From the NCBI GenBank assembly GCA_937914785.1, contig CALGIV010000211.1, positions 1-21,884 on the forward strand: 21,884 nt of DNA, written 5' to 3'. The notes beneath the pieces are model-generated. The model did no database searches. It was not told where the DNA came from and saw nothing but the letters and a program-made list of their open reading frames with translations. Position 1 is the stretch's first letter. Every line of letters begins with the position of its first letter. Position numbers and translations under genes: made by a program. Source of the DNA: an uncultured Eubacteriaceae bacterium. GTDB lineage: Bacteria; Bacillota; Clostridia; Eubacteriales; UBA1433. Positions 14,831 to 21,884 of this stretch are shown piece after piece.

Positions 14831-14854
14831 AAATATGCCATAAAGCATATTTTT
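14831..14854 (+). promoter_or_regulatory. Hairpin with short T-tract in the recF leader
   Basis: AAATATGC (14831-14838), loop CATAAA, GCATATTT (14845-14852), then TT and GTTA. It starts only about 5 nt after the predicted transcription start. The T-tract is short, so it is either a weak attenuator, a 5' stabilising hairpin or a palindromic protein site. Confidence 0.45.
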
Positions 14855-14889
14855 GTTATGTATTAATAATTTGCAAAGTAGCGTAGTTC

Positions 14890-15996
14890 ATGTATGTAGA
14901 GAGTGTTGAGATCAGGAACTTCAGAAATCTTCGGCAACTGGAGATTTGTTTTAATAAACGTTATAATTATTTCTATGGAAAAAATGCGCAGGGAAAAACA
15001 AATATAATAGAAGCAGTGAGTTATTTGTTGAGTACAAAATCTCATCGGGAGACGGCAGTTGCAAATTTGATTCACTATGACGATACGGCAAGCGTTGTCA
15101 TGGGACAAGTTATCAGAAAGGGTGTGCGAGACAGCGTATCTTTTACGTTAGGCGAAGATAAAAAAGTATTTTATCTAAATCGGCAAAAGGTGTTGCCGAG
15201 TGTATTGGTCGAGCGGTTCGGCGTTGTTTTTTTTGATCCGGAGGATTTGAGATTAATCAAGGATGGGCCGGATAAGAGAAGACGGTATATCGATCAATTG
15301 ATCAGTAATATTCATCCGCCTTACAGAAAAGCCTATCGGCAGTATCATCATCTGTTAAAACAACGCAATGCGTTATTGAAAGATCCGTCGGTAAAGGAAT
15401 ATGGCGAACTGTTTTATATTTTCGATAAGCAGCTCGCTGGGTTGACAAAGTATATTATTCAGAAAAGGTTGCGCTATTTAAAAGAGATTCAAACAGTTGC
15501 CCAGAAAATTCATGAGGGCATTACGGATGAAAAAGAGCGCATCGGGTTGAAATATCAGACGAATATCATCGATGAATATGAAAAAATAAAGGATATAGAA
15601 AAGATTTATTTAACGCTTTTAAAGCAGAACTTTGTCTATGACAAAGAACGCAGGACGAGTTTGTTGGGTCCGCATACGGATGATATCTTAATTGAAGTTA
15701 ACGAGAAGTCTGCGCGGCGATTTGCCTCACAGGGACAGCAAAAGACGGTATCGATTTCTTTAAAACTTTCGGAAGTGGAATTGTATCGAATACAGAAAAA
15801 TGTTCAGCCGATTGTCTTTTTAGACGATGTAATGTCGGAGTTGGATGAGAAAAGAAGACGCCGGTTATTAAGCCTTTTAAAAGAAGGACAGGTATTTATT
15901 ACGGCGACAGATAAGATAGATCAATCGGATATCGATAAAGACGAAATCGCACTGTTTGAAGTAATTGACGGCAGTGTGGTACAGATGGATATATGA
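14890..15996 (+). CDS. recF: DNA replication and repair protein RecF
   Basis: 368 aa SMC-like ATPase that acts with RecO and RecR at gaps and stalled forks. Walker A GKNAQGKTN (30-38), ABC-type signature region GPHTDDILIEVN then FASQGQQKTVSISLKLSE, and Walker B VFLDDVMSELDEKRRRRLL. MYVESVEIRNFRNLRQLEI is the classic opening, which supports the ATG at 14890 even though no good Shine-Dalgarno sequence precedes it (GCAAAGTAGCGTAGTTC), suggesting low translation. The stop lies 11 nt before gyrB, with no intervening remB/yaaB gene. Confidence 0.97.
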   Translation: MYVESVEIRNFRNLRQLEICFNKRYNYFYGKNAQGKTNIIEAVSYLLSTKSHRETAVANLIHYDDTASVVMGQVIRKGVRDSVSFTLGEDKKVFYLNRQKVLPSVLVERFGVVFFDPEDLRLIKDGPDKRRRYIDQLISNIHPPYRKAYRQYHHLLKQRNALLKDPSVKEYGELFYIFDKQLAGLTKYIIQKRLRYLKEIQTVAQKIHEGITDEKERIGLKYQTNIIDEYEKIKDIEKIYLTLLKQNFVYDKERRTSLLGPHTDDILIEVNEKSARRFASQGQQKTVSISLKLSEVELYRIQKNVQPIVFLDDVMSELDEKRRRRLLSLLKEGQVFITATDKIDQSDIDKDEIALFEVIDGSVVQMDI

Positions 15997-16007
15997 TGGA
16001 GGAAGTT

Positions 16008-17915
16008 ATGACACAAAAGAAAGTGAACGATTATGGTGCAGAACAAATTCAAATTTTAGAAGGCCTGGAAGCTGTTCGAAAAAGGCCGGGTATGTACATC
16101 GGCACAACGGGAAAAAGGGGATTGCACCATTTAGTATATGAAGTAGTCGACAACAGCGTGGACGAGTTTGTCGAAGGGTATGGCAAAAATATCTACGTGA
16201 GTATTCAGCCGGAAGAAATTATTGCGATAAAAGATGAAGGGCGTGGCATTCCGACCGGCCTGCATCCAAAAATGAAGCGCTCCGGTGTGGAAGTCGCTTT
16301 AACGATGTTGCATGCAGGGGGAAAATTCAACACGGATTCTTATAAAGTATCTGGCGGCTTGCACGGCGTAGGTGTATCCGTCGTCAACGCGCTTTCGGAA
16401 TGGCTTGTCATACGCGTTGAGCAAAACGGCAACGTGTATGAACAGCGGTATGAACGCGGAAAGCCGGTAACAGAGCTGGAAATTGTTGGAAAAAGCAAAA
16501 AGACCGGTACGATGATTTCTTTTAAAGCAGATAAAGAGATCTTCGAAGCAGTGGAATACGATTATGAAGTTCTGCAGACGCGGTTGCGTGAACTTGCGTT
16601 TTTGAATAAAGGGTTAAGTATTCATTTAAAAGATGAACGTACGGAGATGAGCGATTCTTATCTTTATGAAGGCGGTCTGACATCGTTTGTCGAATACTTG
16701 AATAAAAGCAAGACGGTCATTCACGAAGACATCATCTATTTTGATAAGCAGGTGGACCATATTAGTGTCGAGCTGGCGATGCAATATACGACAAATTATA
16801 CGGAAAATATTTATACGTATGCAAATAATATCAGCACGGTGGATGGCGGTACGCATTTAAATGGTTTTAAGACCGCGCTGACGCGGACGATTAACAACTA
16901 TGCGCGGAAGTACAAATTTTTAAAAGAAAATGAAAACAACCTTTCCGGTGAAGACATCCGTGAAGGGGTAACGGCGGTATTGAGCATTAAAATTCCAAAT
17001 CCGGAATTTGAAGGGCAAACGAAAGCAAAACTCGGCACGCCGGCAGCGCGGGGTGTTACCGATACGTTGGTTGGCGAGCATGTCGGTGCGTATTTGGAAG
17101 AACATCCGGCGACGGCAAAAATTATCTTGGATAAAGCGATTATGTCGGCGCGTGCGCGTGAAGCTGCCCGAAAGGCAAAAGAAACTGTTCGCAGAAAATC
17201 CTCTTTGGAAAGTACAACACTGCCGGGTAAGCTGGCGGACTGCCGGGAGCGAAATCCGGAATTGAGTGAATTGTATATCGTAGAAGGCGACAGCGCCGGC
17301 GGCAGTGCGAAGCAGGGCCGTGATTCTAAGACACAGGCCATTTTGCCGTTGCGTGGAAAAATTTTAAATGTGGAAAAATCCAGATTAGATAAGATCTTAA
17401 ATACAGAACAGATTATTTCTTTGGTTACGGCGATGGGTACCGGTATACACGACGAATTTGATATCGGTAGAATTCGGTATCACAAAATTATTATTATGAC
17501 AGACGCCGACGTCGACGGCGCGCATATCCGAACGTTGTTGCTGACCTATTTTTATCGGTATGCGCGTCAGGTCATCGACGAGGGATATCTTTACATCGCA
17601 CAGCCGCCGCTGTTTAAGATTACCAAAGGGAAGACGATCGAATATGCGTACGATGAAAATGAACTGGAAGTCAAATTGGAGCAGATCGGTCGTCAGGGTA
17701 TCACGTTGCAGCGGTACAAGGGTTTGGGGGAAATGAATGCAGAACAGCTGTGGGAGACGACGATGAACCCACTAAACCGTACCCTGTTGCGCGTGACGAT
17801 TGACGATGCATTGAAGGCGGATGAAATTTTTTCGATTTTGATGGGCGATAAAGTTCAACCGAGAAAAGAGTTCATCGAAATGAACGCAGCAGCCGTAAAA
17901 AATTTGGATATCTAG
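16008..17915 (+). CDS. gyrB: DNA gyrase subunit B
   Basis: 635 aa ATPase subunit of the A2B2 enzyme that introduces negative supercoils. The start at 16008 follows GGAGG by 5 nt and gives MTQKKVNDYGAEQIQILEGL; two ATGs 15 and 12 nt earlier overlap recF and lie upstream of this site. GHKL ATPase: LEAVRKRPGMYIG, catalytic-region YEVVDNSVDE (44-53), GGLHGVGVSVVNALS. Transducer follows. TOPRIM domain: LYIVEGDSAGGSAKQGRD and the acidic DADVDGAHIR. C-terminal QRYKGLGEMNAEQLWETTMNP is canonical. The quinolone-target segments look ordinary. gyrA follows after 17 nt. Confidence 0.99.
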   Translation: MTQKKVNDYGAEQIQILEGLEAVRKRPGMYIGTTGKRGLHHLVYEVVDNSVDEFVEGYGKNIYVSIQPEEIIAIKDEGRGIPTGLHPKMKRSGVEVALTMLHAGGKFNTDSYKVSGGLHGVGVSVVNALSEWLVIRVEQNGNVYEQRYERGKPVTELEIVGKSKKTGTMISFKADKEIFEAVEYDYEVLQTRLRELAFLNKGLSIHLKDERTEMSDSYLYEGGLTSFVEYLNKSKTVIHEDIIYFDKQVDHISVELAMQYTTNYTENIYTYANNISTVDGGTHLNGFKTALTRTINNYARKYKFLKENENNLSGEDIREGVTAVLSIKIPNPEFEGQTKAKLGTPAARGVTDTLVGEHVGAYLEEHPATAKIILDKAIMSARAREAARKAKETVRRKSSLESTTLPGKLADCRERNPELSELYIVEGDSAGGSAKQGRDSKTQAILPLRGKILNVEKSRLDKILNTEQIISLVTAMGTGIHDEFDIGRIRYHKIIIMTDADVDGAHIRTLLLTYFYRYARQVIDEGYLYIAQPPLFKITKGKTIEYAYDENELEVKLEQIGRQGITLQRYKGLGEMNAEQLWETTMNPLNRTLLRVTIDDALKADEIFSILMGDKVQPRKEFIEMNAAAVKNLDI

Positions 17916-17932
17916 CGGATTAGGAGATAGAA

Positions 17933-20383
17933 ATGGCCGATAAAATATACGACAACATACAGGAACGAAATATTGTAAAAGAAATGCGGGAGTCCTACAT
18001 CGATTACGCGATGAGTGTCATCGTTGGCCGGGCACTTCCGGATGTGCGTGACGGTTTAAAACCCGTTCATCGAAGAATTTTGTATTCGATGGATGAGATC
18101 CATATGACGCCGGATAAACCGCATAAGAAGAGCGCGCGCCTCGTCGGAGACGTGTTGGGGAAATACCATCCACACGGCGATACGGCCGTCTACGACGCGA
18201 TGGTGCGACTGGCGCAGGATTTTTCAACGCGGTATCAGCTCGTCGACGGACACGGAAACTTCGGTTCCATCGATGGTGACAGCGCGGCGGCGATGCGTTA
18301 TACGGAAGCGCGTATGACGCCGCTGGCATTGGAAATGCTGCGTGATATCAATAAGAATACCGTCGATTTTGTTCCCAACTTTGACGAATCGCTTAAAGAA
18401 CCTTCCGTATTGCCGAGCAGATTTCCGAACCTGCTCGTAAACGGCTCTTCCGGTATTGCCGTCGGGATGGCGACGAATATTCCGCCGCACAATTTACGCG
18501 AGGTGGTCGATGCCATCTGTGCGCTGATCGACAATCCGGATATGGATGCGGACGGACTGATGGAATATATCAAAGGACCGGACTTTCCGACGGCCGGCAT
18601 TATTTTAGGAAAAAATGGCATAAAAAGTGCCTACCGTACAGGACGCGGGCATATTAAAGTGCGCGCGAAGACAGAAGTCGAGGATATCGGCCGCGGACGG
18701 TGGCGTATTATCGTAACGGAGCTGCCTTATATGGTCAATAAGGCGCGGCTGATTGAAAAAATCGCAGATCTGGTAAAGGAAAAGAAAATCGACGGCATTT
18801 CCGATATTCGAGATGAATCGAACCGTGAGGGAATGCATATTGCAATCGACCTAAAACGGGATGTCAGCCCGCAGATTGTGACGAATTTATTATATAAATA
18901 CACGCAGATGCAGGAGACATTTGGCGTTATTATGCTTGCGTTGGTGAACAATGAGCCGCGCGTATTGACGTTGAAAGAGGTTATCAGCTACTACATTGAA
19001 CATCAGAAGGAAATCATTATCCGCCGTACACGGTACGATTTGGAAAAGGCCGAAGAGCGCGCGCATATTTTAGAAGGGCTGAAAATTGCACTTGAAAATA
19101 TTGACGAAGTTATTCGGATTATCAAATCATCGAAAGATGGCGCGACGGCAAAAGAAAGCCTGATAAACCGGTTTGGCTTAAGTGACCGCCAGGCACAGGC
19201 AATTCTGGATATGCGCCTTCAGCGGCTCACAGCGCTTGAGACGGAGAAGATTGAGGCGGAATACGGCCAGTTGATGAAGCTGATCGATGAATTGACGATG
19301 CTGCTTGGCAGCGAAACGTTGATCTTGAATGTCGTCAAAGAAGAATTGATTGTTATCAAAGAAAAATATGGAGATGAACGCAGGACGAGCTTTGACATCG
19401 ACTATACGGAATTTGCGATGGAAGATTTCATCGAGAAAGAGGATATCGTCATCACGCTGACGCATGTCGGCTATATTAAGCGTATCAGTGCGGATACGTA
19501 CAGTGCGCAGAAGCGGGGCGGTAAAGGCATTACGGCCTTAAGCACGCGCGATAATGACTTTGTGCAGAATCTGTTTACGGCGACGACGCACCACTATCTA
19601 TTGTTCTTTACGAATAAGGGGCGCGTCTATCGCTTGAAGGCATACGAAATACCTGAAGCGACGCGCACGGCGCGCGGGATGGCCATCGTGAACATCCTGC
19701 AGATTCAGCCGGATGAAAAGATCACGGCTGTCATTCCCGTCGAGCAGTATGAAGAAGGCACGTTCCTGCTGATGGCGACGGCAAAAGGCCTGATTAAGAA
19801 GACATCGTTGAAAGAATACGATACTTCGCGCAGAACGGGCATTATCGGTATTAACTTAGAAGAGGACGACGAGCTGATCGGCGTGAGGATGACGACGGGC
19901 AACGATGAGATCGTTATGGGGACAAAGAACGGTTATGCAATCCGCTTCAGCGAAGAAGAAGTACGGCCGATCGGCCGCAGCGCCAAAGGCGTAAAGGGCA
20001 TCAACCTGCGCAAAGACGATATCGTGATCGGGATGGATATTGCCGATGATGACAAATACGTGTTGTGTGTGAGTTGTAACGGGTATGGCAAGCTGACGGC
20101 GATTCAGAACTACAGGAGGCAGAACCGCGCCGGCAAGGGGATGCTGACGTATAATATTACGCCGAAGACGGGAGAGCTCATCGGCTTTAATATCATCAGC
20201 AGGGAAGAAGACTTGATGATGATCAATAATCAGGGCATCGTCATTCGACTGGAGGCCAGCCAGATCAGCTCGATGGGACGCAGCACACAAGGCGTGCGTT
20301 TAATGCGGCTGAAAGAAGACGAAAAAGTGGCGACGATCGCCAAGCTGGTTGCAGCTGAGCAAAGTGAAGAGGATGAAGAATAA
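17933..20383 (+). CDS. gyrA: DNA gyrase subunit A
   Basis: 816 aa breakage-reunion subunit. Winged-helix domain with catalytic Tyr123 in AAMRYTEARM, and the quinolone-determining region YHPHGDTAVYDAMVRLAQDF. The position equivalent to E. coli Ser83 is Thr84 and Asp87 corresponds to Asp88. Thr here is natural in some bacteria, and resistance cannot be inferred from it. The C-terminal beta-pinwheel carries the GyrA box QKRGGKG at 526-532, which distinguishes gyrase from topoisomerase IV. The tail is acidic (EQSEEDEE). AGGAG lies 6 nt before the ATG. Cotranscribed with gyrB and probably recF; a regulator gene follows after 39 nt with no terminator visible between. Confidence 0.99.
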   Translation: MADKIYDNIQERNIVKEMRESYIDYAMSVIVGRALPDVRDGLKPVHRRILYSMDEIHMTPDKPHKKSARLVGDVLGKYHPHGDTAVYDAMVRLAQDFSTRYQLVDGHGNFGSIDGDSAAAMRYTEARMTPLALEMLRDINKNTVDFVPNFDESLKEPSVLPSRFPNLLVNGSSGIAVGMATNIPPHNLREVVDAICALIDNPDMDADGLMEYIKGPDFPTAGIILGKNGIKSAYRTGRGHIKVRAKTEVEDIGRGRWRIIVTELPYMVNKARLIEKIADLVKEKKIDGISDIRDESNREGMHIAIDLKRDVSPQIVTNLLYKYTQMQETFGVIMLALVNNEPRVLTLKEVISYYIEHQKEIIIRRTRYDLEKAEERAHILEGLKIALENIDEVIRIIKSSKDGATAKESLINRFGLSDRQAQAILDMRLQRLTALETEKIEAEYGQLMKLIDELTMLLGSETLILNVVKEELIVIKEKYGDERRTSFDIDYTEFAMEDFIEKEDIVITLTHVGYIKRISADTYSAQKRGGKGITALSTRDNDFVQNLFTATTHHYLLFFTNKGRVYRLKAYEIPEATRTARGMAIVNILQIQPDEKITAVIPVEQYEEGTFLLMATAKGLIKKTSLKEYDTSRRTGIIGINLEEDDELIGVRMTTGNDEIVMGTKNGYAIRFSEEEVRPIGRSAKGVKGINLRKDDIVIGMDIADDDKYVLCVSCNGYGKLTAIQNYRRQNRAGKGMLTYNITPKTGELIGFNIISREEDLMMINNQGIVIRLEASQISSMGRSTQGVRLMRLKEDEKVATIAKLVAAEQSEEDEE

Positions 20384-20422
20384 AAATCATATACCCAATA
20401 TAGATTGCCGGTGAGTCTGCTG

Positions 20423-21049
20423 ATGAGCAATACGTTATCGAAGTATCAGCAGATCGCAGTGGACATCGCGTCTAAAATTGCGGCGGGCTATTATGAAATT
20501 GGAAGTAAAATTTATACGCGTACGGCGATTGCCAGCCAGTATGAGGTGTCGTCTGAGACGGCGCGTCGTGCGATTGCGATTTTGGCGGAAAAAAAGATCG
20601 TTGAGACGGAGAAGGGCAGCGGCGTCGTAATCAAGTCGGCGCAACGTGCGGCAGAATTTTTAAAGCAGCATTACCAGGTGCGTTCTGTAGCGGGGCTGAA
20701 GAATGATCTGATCGCTGCGTTAAAACAGTATAATGCGGCAGAAGATGTGCTGAAAAGCAAGATACTTGAGCTGATCGAAATGACTGAAAAGATGCATGCG
20801 GCGACGTTGTTTGTGCCTTATGAAATTCAGATCGATGAGGCGTGTGTCTACATCGGCTGTTCGATCGGGGAGATCAACTTCTGGAATCGTACGATGGCGA
20901 CGATTGTCGGCATTCAGAAAAAGGATTGCCTCGTCGTCTCGCCGGGGCCGTACGCACAGCTCGAAGATGGAGACATCGTCTACTATGTTGGAGACGGGCA
21001 GGCACAGCGGCGTGTAACGCGGTTTTTATATGAAGGTAAAAGCGAATAA
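20423..21049 (+). CDS. GntR-family regulator with RCK_C domain (BusR-like)
   Basis: 208 aa. N-terminal GntR winged helix-turn-helix (about 5-72: KYQQIAVDIASKIAAGYY, TRTAIASQYEVSSETARRAI, VETEKGSGVVI), a helical linker (about 75-128), and a C-terminal RCK_C/TrkA_C domain (about 135-203: CVYIGCSIGEINFWNRTMAT, LVVSPGPYAQLEDGDIVYYVGD). This is the architecture of BusR, the cyclic di-AMP-responsive repressor of osmolyte uptake in lactic acid bacteria, and RCK_C domains of several potassium transport proteins bind cyclic di-AMP. I infer cyclic di-AMP sensing and osmotic or potassium regulation, but see no target transporter here. The ATG at 20423 is preceded by GGTGAG; in-frame TTG (20405) and GTG (20411) are alternatives. 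Probably read through from gyrA; a terminator follows directly. Confidence 0.88.
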   Translation: MSNTLSKYQQIAVDIASKIAAGYYEIGSKIYTRTAIASQYEVSSETARRAIAILAEKKIVETEKGSGVVIKSAQRAAEFLKQHYQVRSVAGLKNDLIAALKQYNAAEDVLKSKILELIEMTEKMHAATLFVPYEIQIDEACVYIGCSIGEINFWNRTMATIVGIQKKDCLVVSPGPYAQLEDGDIVYYVGDGQAQRRVTRFLYEGKSE

Positions 21050-21059
21050 AAGAATATTC

Positions 21060-21090
21060 AAAAGGCACTCTCTTTAGGGAGTGTCTTTTT
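21060..21090 (+). terminator. Rho-independent terminator after the GntR-RCK_C gene
   Basis: Left arm 21060-21072 and right arm 21077-21089 pair over 13 positions (with two G-T pairs), closing a TTTA loop, and the right arm ends in a T-run. It begins 11 nt after the stop and ends the recF/gyrB/gyrA/regulator transcription unit. Confidence 0.88.
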
Positions 21091-21138
21091 GATGATATGC
21101 CCAAAATTAAAATAGTTATAGGTTTTTTCAAAAAAGAC

Positions 21139-21167
21139 TTGCAAAAGTAGCAACCTTTATTTATAAT
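21139..21167 (+). promoter_or_regulatory. Strong vegetative-type promoter of a short transcript
   Basis: TTGCAA (21139-21144), 17-bp spacer, perfect TATAAT (21162-21167). Predicted start about 21174. The only thing between it and a strong terminator at 21229-21260 is about 85 nt. Confidence 0.75.
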
Positions 21168-21173
21168 ATAGTT

Positions 21174-21260
21174 GTCACTTGGAGTGATAAGAGTTTCTTC
21201 ATATGTTCCTCTTTGCTTTTTCTCTGATACCCGCCTGCTTTAAGCAGGCGGGTGTTTTTT
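21174..21260 (+). ncRNA. Candidate small RNA (about 87 nt), or attenuated leader of yabP
   Basis: A consensus promoter and a very stable terminator bracket this segment. At its 5' end, TTGTCACT (21172-21179) and AGTGATAA (21183-21190) form an 8-pair hairpin with one G-T pair and a TGG loop. The middle (about 21192-21227) is pyrimidine-rich and unpaired, including TTCCTCTTTG, which could pair with Shine-Dalgarno sequences. No convincing ribosome binding site precedes its single ATG. A 5' hairpin, open CU-rich core and intrinsic terminator are common in regulatory small RNAs. I do not recognise a known family. The alternative is a leader controlling yabP by attenuation. Confidence 0.5.
21229..21260 (+). 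terminator. Very strong rho-independent terminator upstream of yabP
   Basis: ACCCGCCTGCT (21229-21239), loop TTA, AGCAGGCGGGT (21243-21253): a perfect 11-bp GC-rich stem, then G and six T residues. It insulates yabP from upstream vegetative transcription. Confidence 0.92.
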
Positions 21261-21286
21261 ATGCGGCGCTTTGCGGGCAGCAGATA

Positions 21287-21316
21287 GCATATCCTTTTAA
21301 ATGGGCGCATATCCAT
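21287..21316 (+). promoter_or_regulatory. Possible sigma-E-type promoter / GCATATCC direct repeat before yabP
   Basis: GCATATC (21287-21293), 14-bp spacer, CATATCCAT (21308-21316). The first element fits the sporulation sigma-E -35 well; the second fits only the first half of the -10 consensus (CATACAnT). The 8-mer GCATATCC occurs twice exactly 20 bp apart (21287 and 21307), so a two-site activator is the alternative reading. Sigma-E control would suit yabP, but this remains tentative. Confidence 0.35.
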
Positions 21317-21351
21317 TGAATATAGTCTATAAAGTTTATGAGGGAGAAAAT

Positions 21352-21639
21352 ATGGATAACATAAATGTTAAAAATGCAGAAAATTCGCTCAGCCTGCTCA
21401 GTCGGGAACAGCTGATGGTAAAGGGTGTGATCGATGTGCACAGTTTTAATGAAGATACGATTATCGCAGAAACGCAGCTTGGTATTTTAACGGTGGGCGG
21501 TCAGGATTTGCGCATTACCGTGTTGAATCTGGATACGGGCCGGTTGGATATTAAGGGTTATATCGATATGATGCAATATTCCGACCAGGGATTGTCCCTG
21601 ACAAAAGGCGGCGGTTTCTTTGGAAAAATATTTCGATAA
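21352..21639 (+). CDS. yabP: Sporulation protein YabP
   Basis: 95 aa, close to the B. subtilis length. The YabP/YqfC fold is recognisable from SREQLMVKGVIDVHSFNEDT, ETQLGILTVGGQDLRITVLNLDTGRLDIKGYID and the basic C terminus GGGFFGKIFR. Members are made in the mother cell and are needed for sporulation; their biochemical role is unclear. The start at 21352 follows GAGGGAG by 5 nt; the frame continues upstream without a site. yabQ follows after 9 nt, as in other spore formers. The position right after the gyrA block is unusual, since the pair more often follows hup and an S4-domain gene. Confidence 0.93.
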   Translation: MDNINVKNAENSLSLLSREQLMVKGVIDVHSFNEDTIIAETQLGILTVGGQDLRITVLNLDTGRLDIKGYIDMMQYSDQGLSLTKGGGFFGKIFR

Positions 21640-21648
21640 GGCCGACGG

Positions 21649-21884
21649 ATGATTCAGGGGACTAACGAACAGTTATATCTGTTTTTAAACGCATTGTATG
21701 CAGGTGTGGCCACAGCGCTTGTCTACGATGTGTTTCATTATCTGTTGTTTTATAAAAGAGAAAAAAAGACGTTGTCGGATATTTTATTCTGGCTGTGTAT
21801 CTGTGCGATTTTACCCGCATTTTTAATCGCTCGTATGGATCTGGTGTTTCGTGGATGGATTATTTTTGGTATCTTTGCAGGATG
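21649..21884 (+). CDS. yabQ: Sporulation protein YabQ (partial, runs off the window)
   Basis: Open from ATG at 21649 through the window end, 78 complete codons visible. The start IQGTNEQLYLFLNALYAGVA and LVYDVFHYLLFYKR match the YabQ N terminus, which has a first membrane segment followed by a YD-F motif. Two more hydrophobic stretches (DILFWLCICAILPAFLI and WIIFGIFAG) indicate a multi-pass membrane protein. YabQ is needed for spore cortex formation in B. subtilis. AAGG lies 7 nt before the ATG. The 3' end is missing because the window ends. Confidence 0.88.
   Translation, partial: MIQGTNEQLYLFLNALYAGVATALVYDVFHYLLFYKREKKTLSDILFWLCICAILPAFLIARMDLVFRGWIIFGIFAG

Larger units (their letters stand above)
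14487..14889. other. 403-bp gap between dnaN and recF, no supported gene
   Basis: Many Bacillota carry a short S4-domain gene (rlbA/yaaA) here; I find no frame resembling it. A 59-codon minus-strand frame (start near 14754, stop near 14577) exists, but it has no ribosome binding site I can see and begins inside a terminator hairpin, so I do not call it. The gap holds a 10-bp inverted repeat (14521-14550), a terminator (14735-14770) and the recF promoter and leader hairpin. Confidence 0.6.

Noticed and set aside
17969..18250. Possible quinolone-resistance substitution in GyrA (Thr at the Ser83-equivalent)
   Set aside because: Thr is the natural residue in several susceptible species and the Asp87-equivalent is intact, so resistance cannot be claimed from sequence alone.
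1..21884. CRISPR arrays, insertion sequences, tRNA or rRNA genes
   Set aside because: I saw no regularly spaced direct repeats, no transposase-like frames with terminal repeats, and no cloverleaf or rRNA sequence. The only tRNA-like element is the T-box leader.

Overview
The window spans the chromosomal replication origin of a low-to-moderate GC, probably anaerobic, spore-forming Bacillota (Firmicute), most likely a clostridial lineage. The evidence is the order rpmH-rnpA-yidD-yidC-jag on one side and dnaA-dnaN-recF-gyrB-gyrA on the other, a tRNA-Ile T-box leader in front of ileS, AGGAGG-type ribosome binding sites, and the sporulation genes yabP and yabQ at the right edge. I cannot name a species.

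Left arm (about 600-9200, minus strand). An IleRS2-type isoleucyl-tRNA synthetase under T-box control lies downstream of the classic rpmH-rnpA-yidD-yidC-jag operon (ribosomal protein L34, RNase P protein, membrane insertion factors, RNA-binding KhpB). Upstream of rpmH is a threonine operon, thrC-thrB-(HTH-ACT regulator of the PheB/UPF0735 family), with start codons overlapping or touching stops. The usual mnmE/mnmG/rsmG/parB genes do not follow jag; ileS does.

Threonine divergon (9195-11043). thrC-thrB-regulator and hom-(double ACT protein) diverge from a 107-bp intergenic region. It holds two overlapping, oppositely oriented promoters and a 9-bp inverted repeat placed where one bound protein could block both. 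Hom makes homoserine, ThrB phosphorylates it and ThrC converts the product to threonine. The standalone double ACT protein resembles the beta (regulatory) subunit of aspartokinase. The HTH-ACT protein is a natural candidate for the operator-binding repressor.

Origin (about 11400-13400). An AT-rich region with DnaA boxes precedes dnaA. A second cluster lies between dnaA and dnaN: a DnaA box, then a run of CTA/TTA triplets matching the DnaA-trio pattern of the Bacillus subtilis unwinding site. A 46-codon gene with a good ribosome binding site and a perfect 10+1+10 palindrome lie just left of the dnaA promoter.

Right arm (13383-21884, plus strand). dnaN ends in a terminator, and recF has its own extended -10 promoter after a gene-poor 403-bp gap where the S4-domain gene rlbA/yaaA would often be. 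recF-gyrB-gyrA are tightly spaced. gyrA is followed by a GntR-RCK_C (BusR-like) regulator whose architecture suggests cyclic di-AMP sensing. Next come a probable short promoter-to-terminator RNA, yabP and a truncated yabQ.
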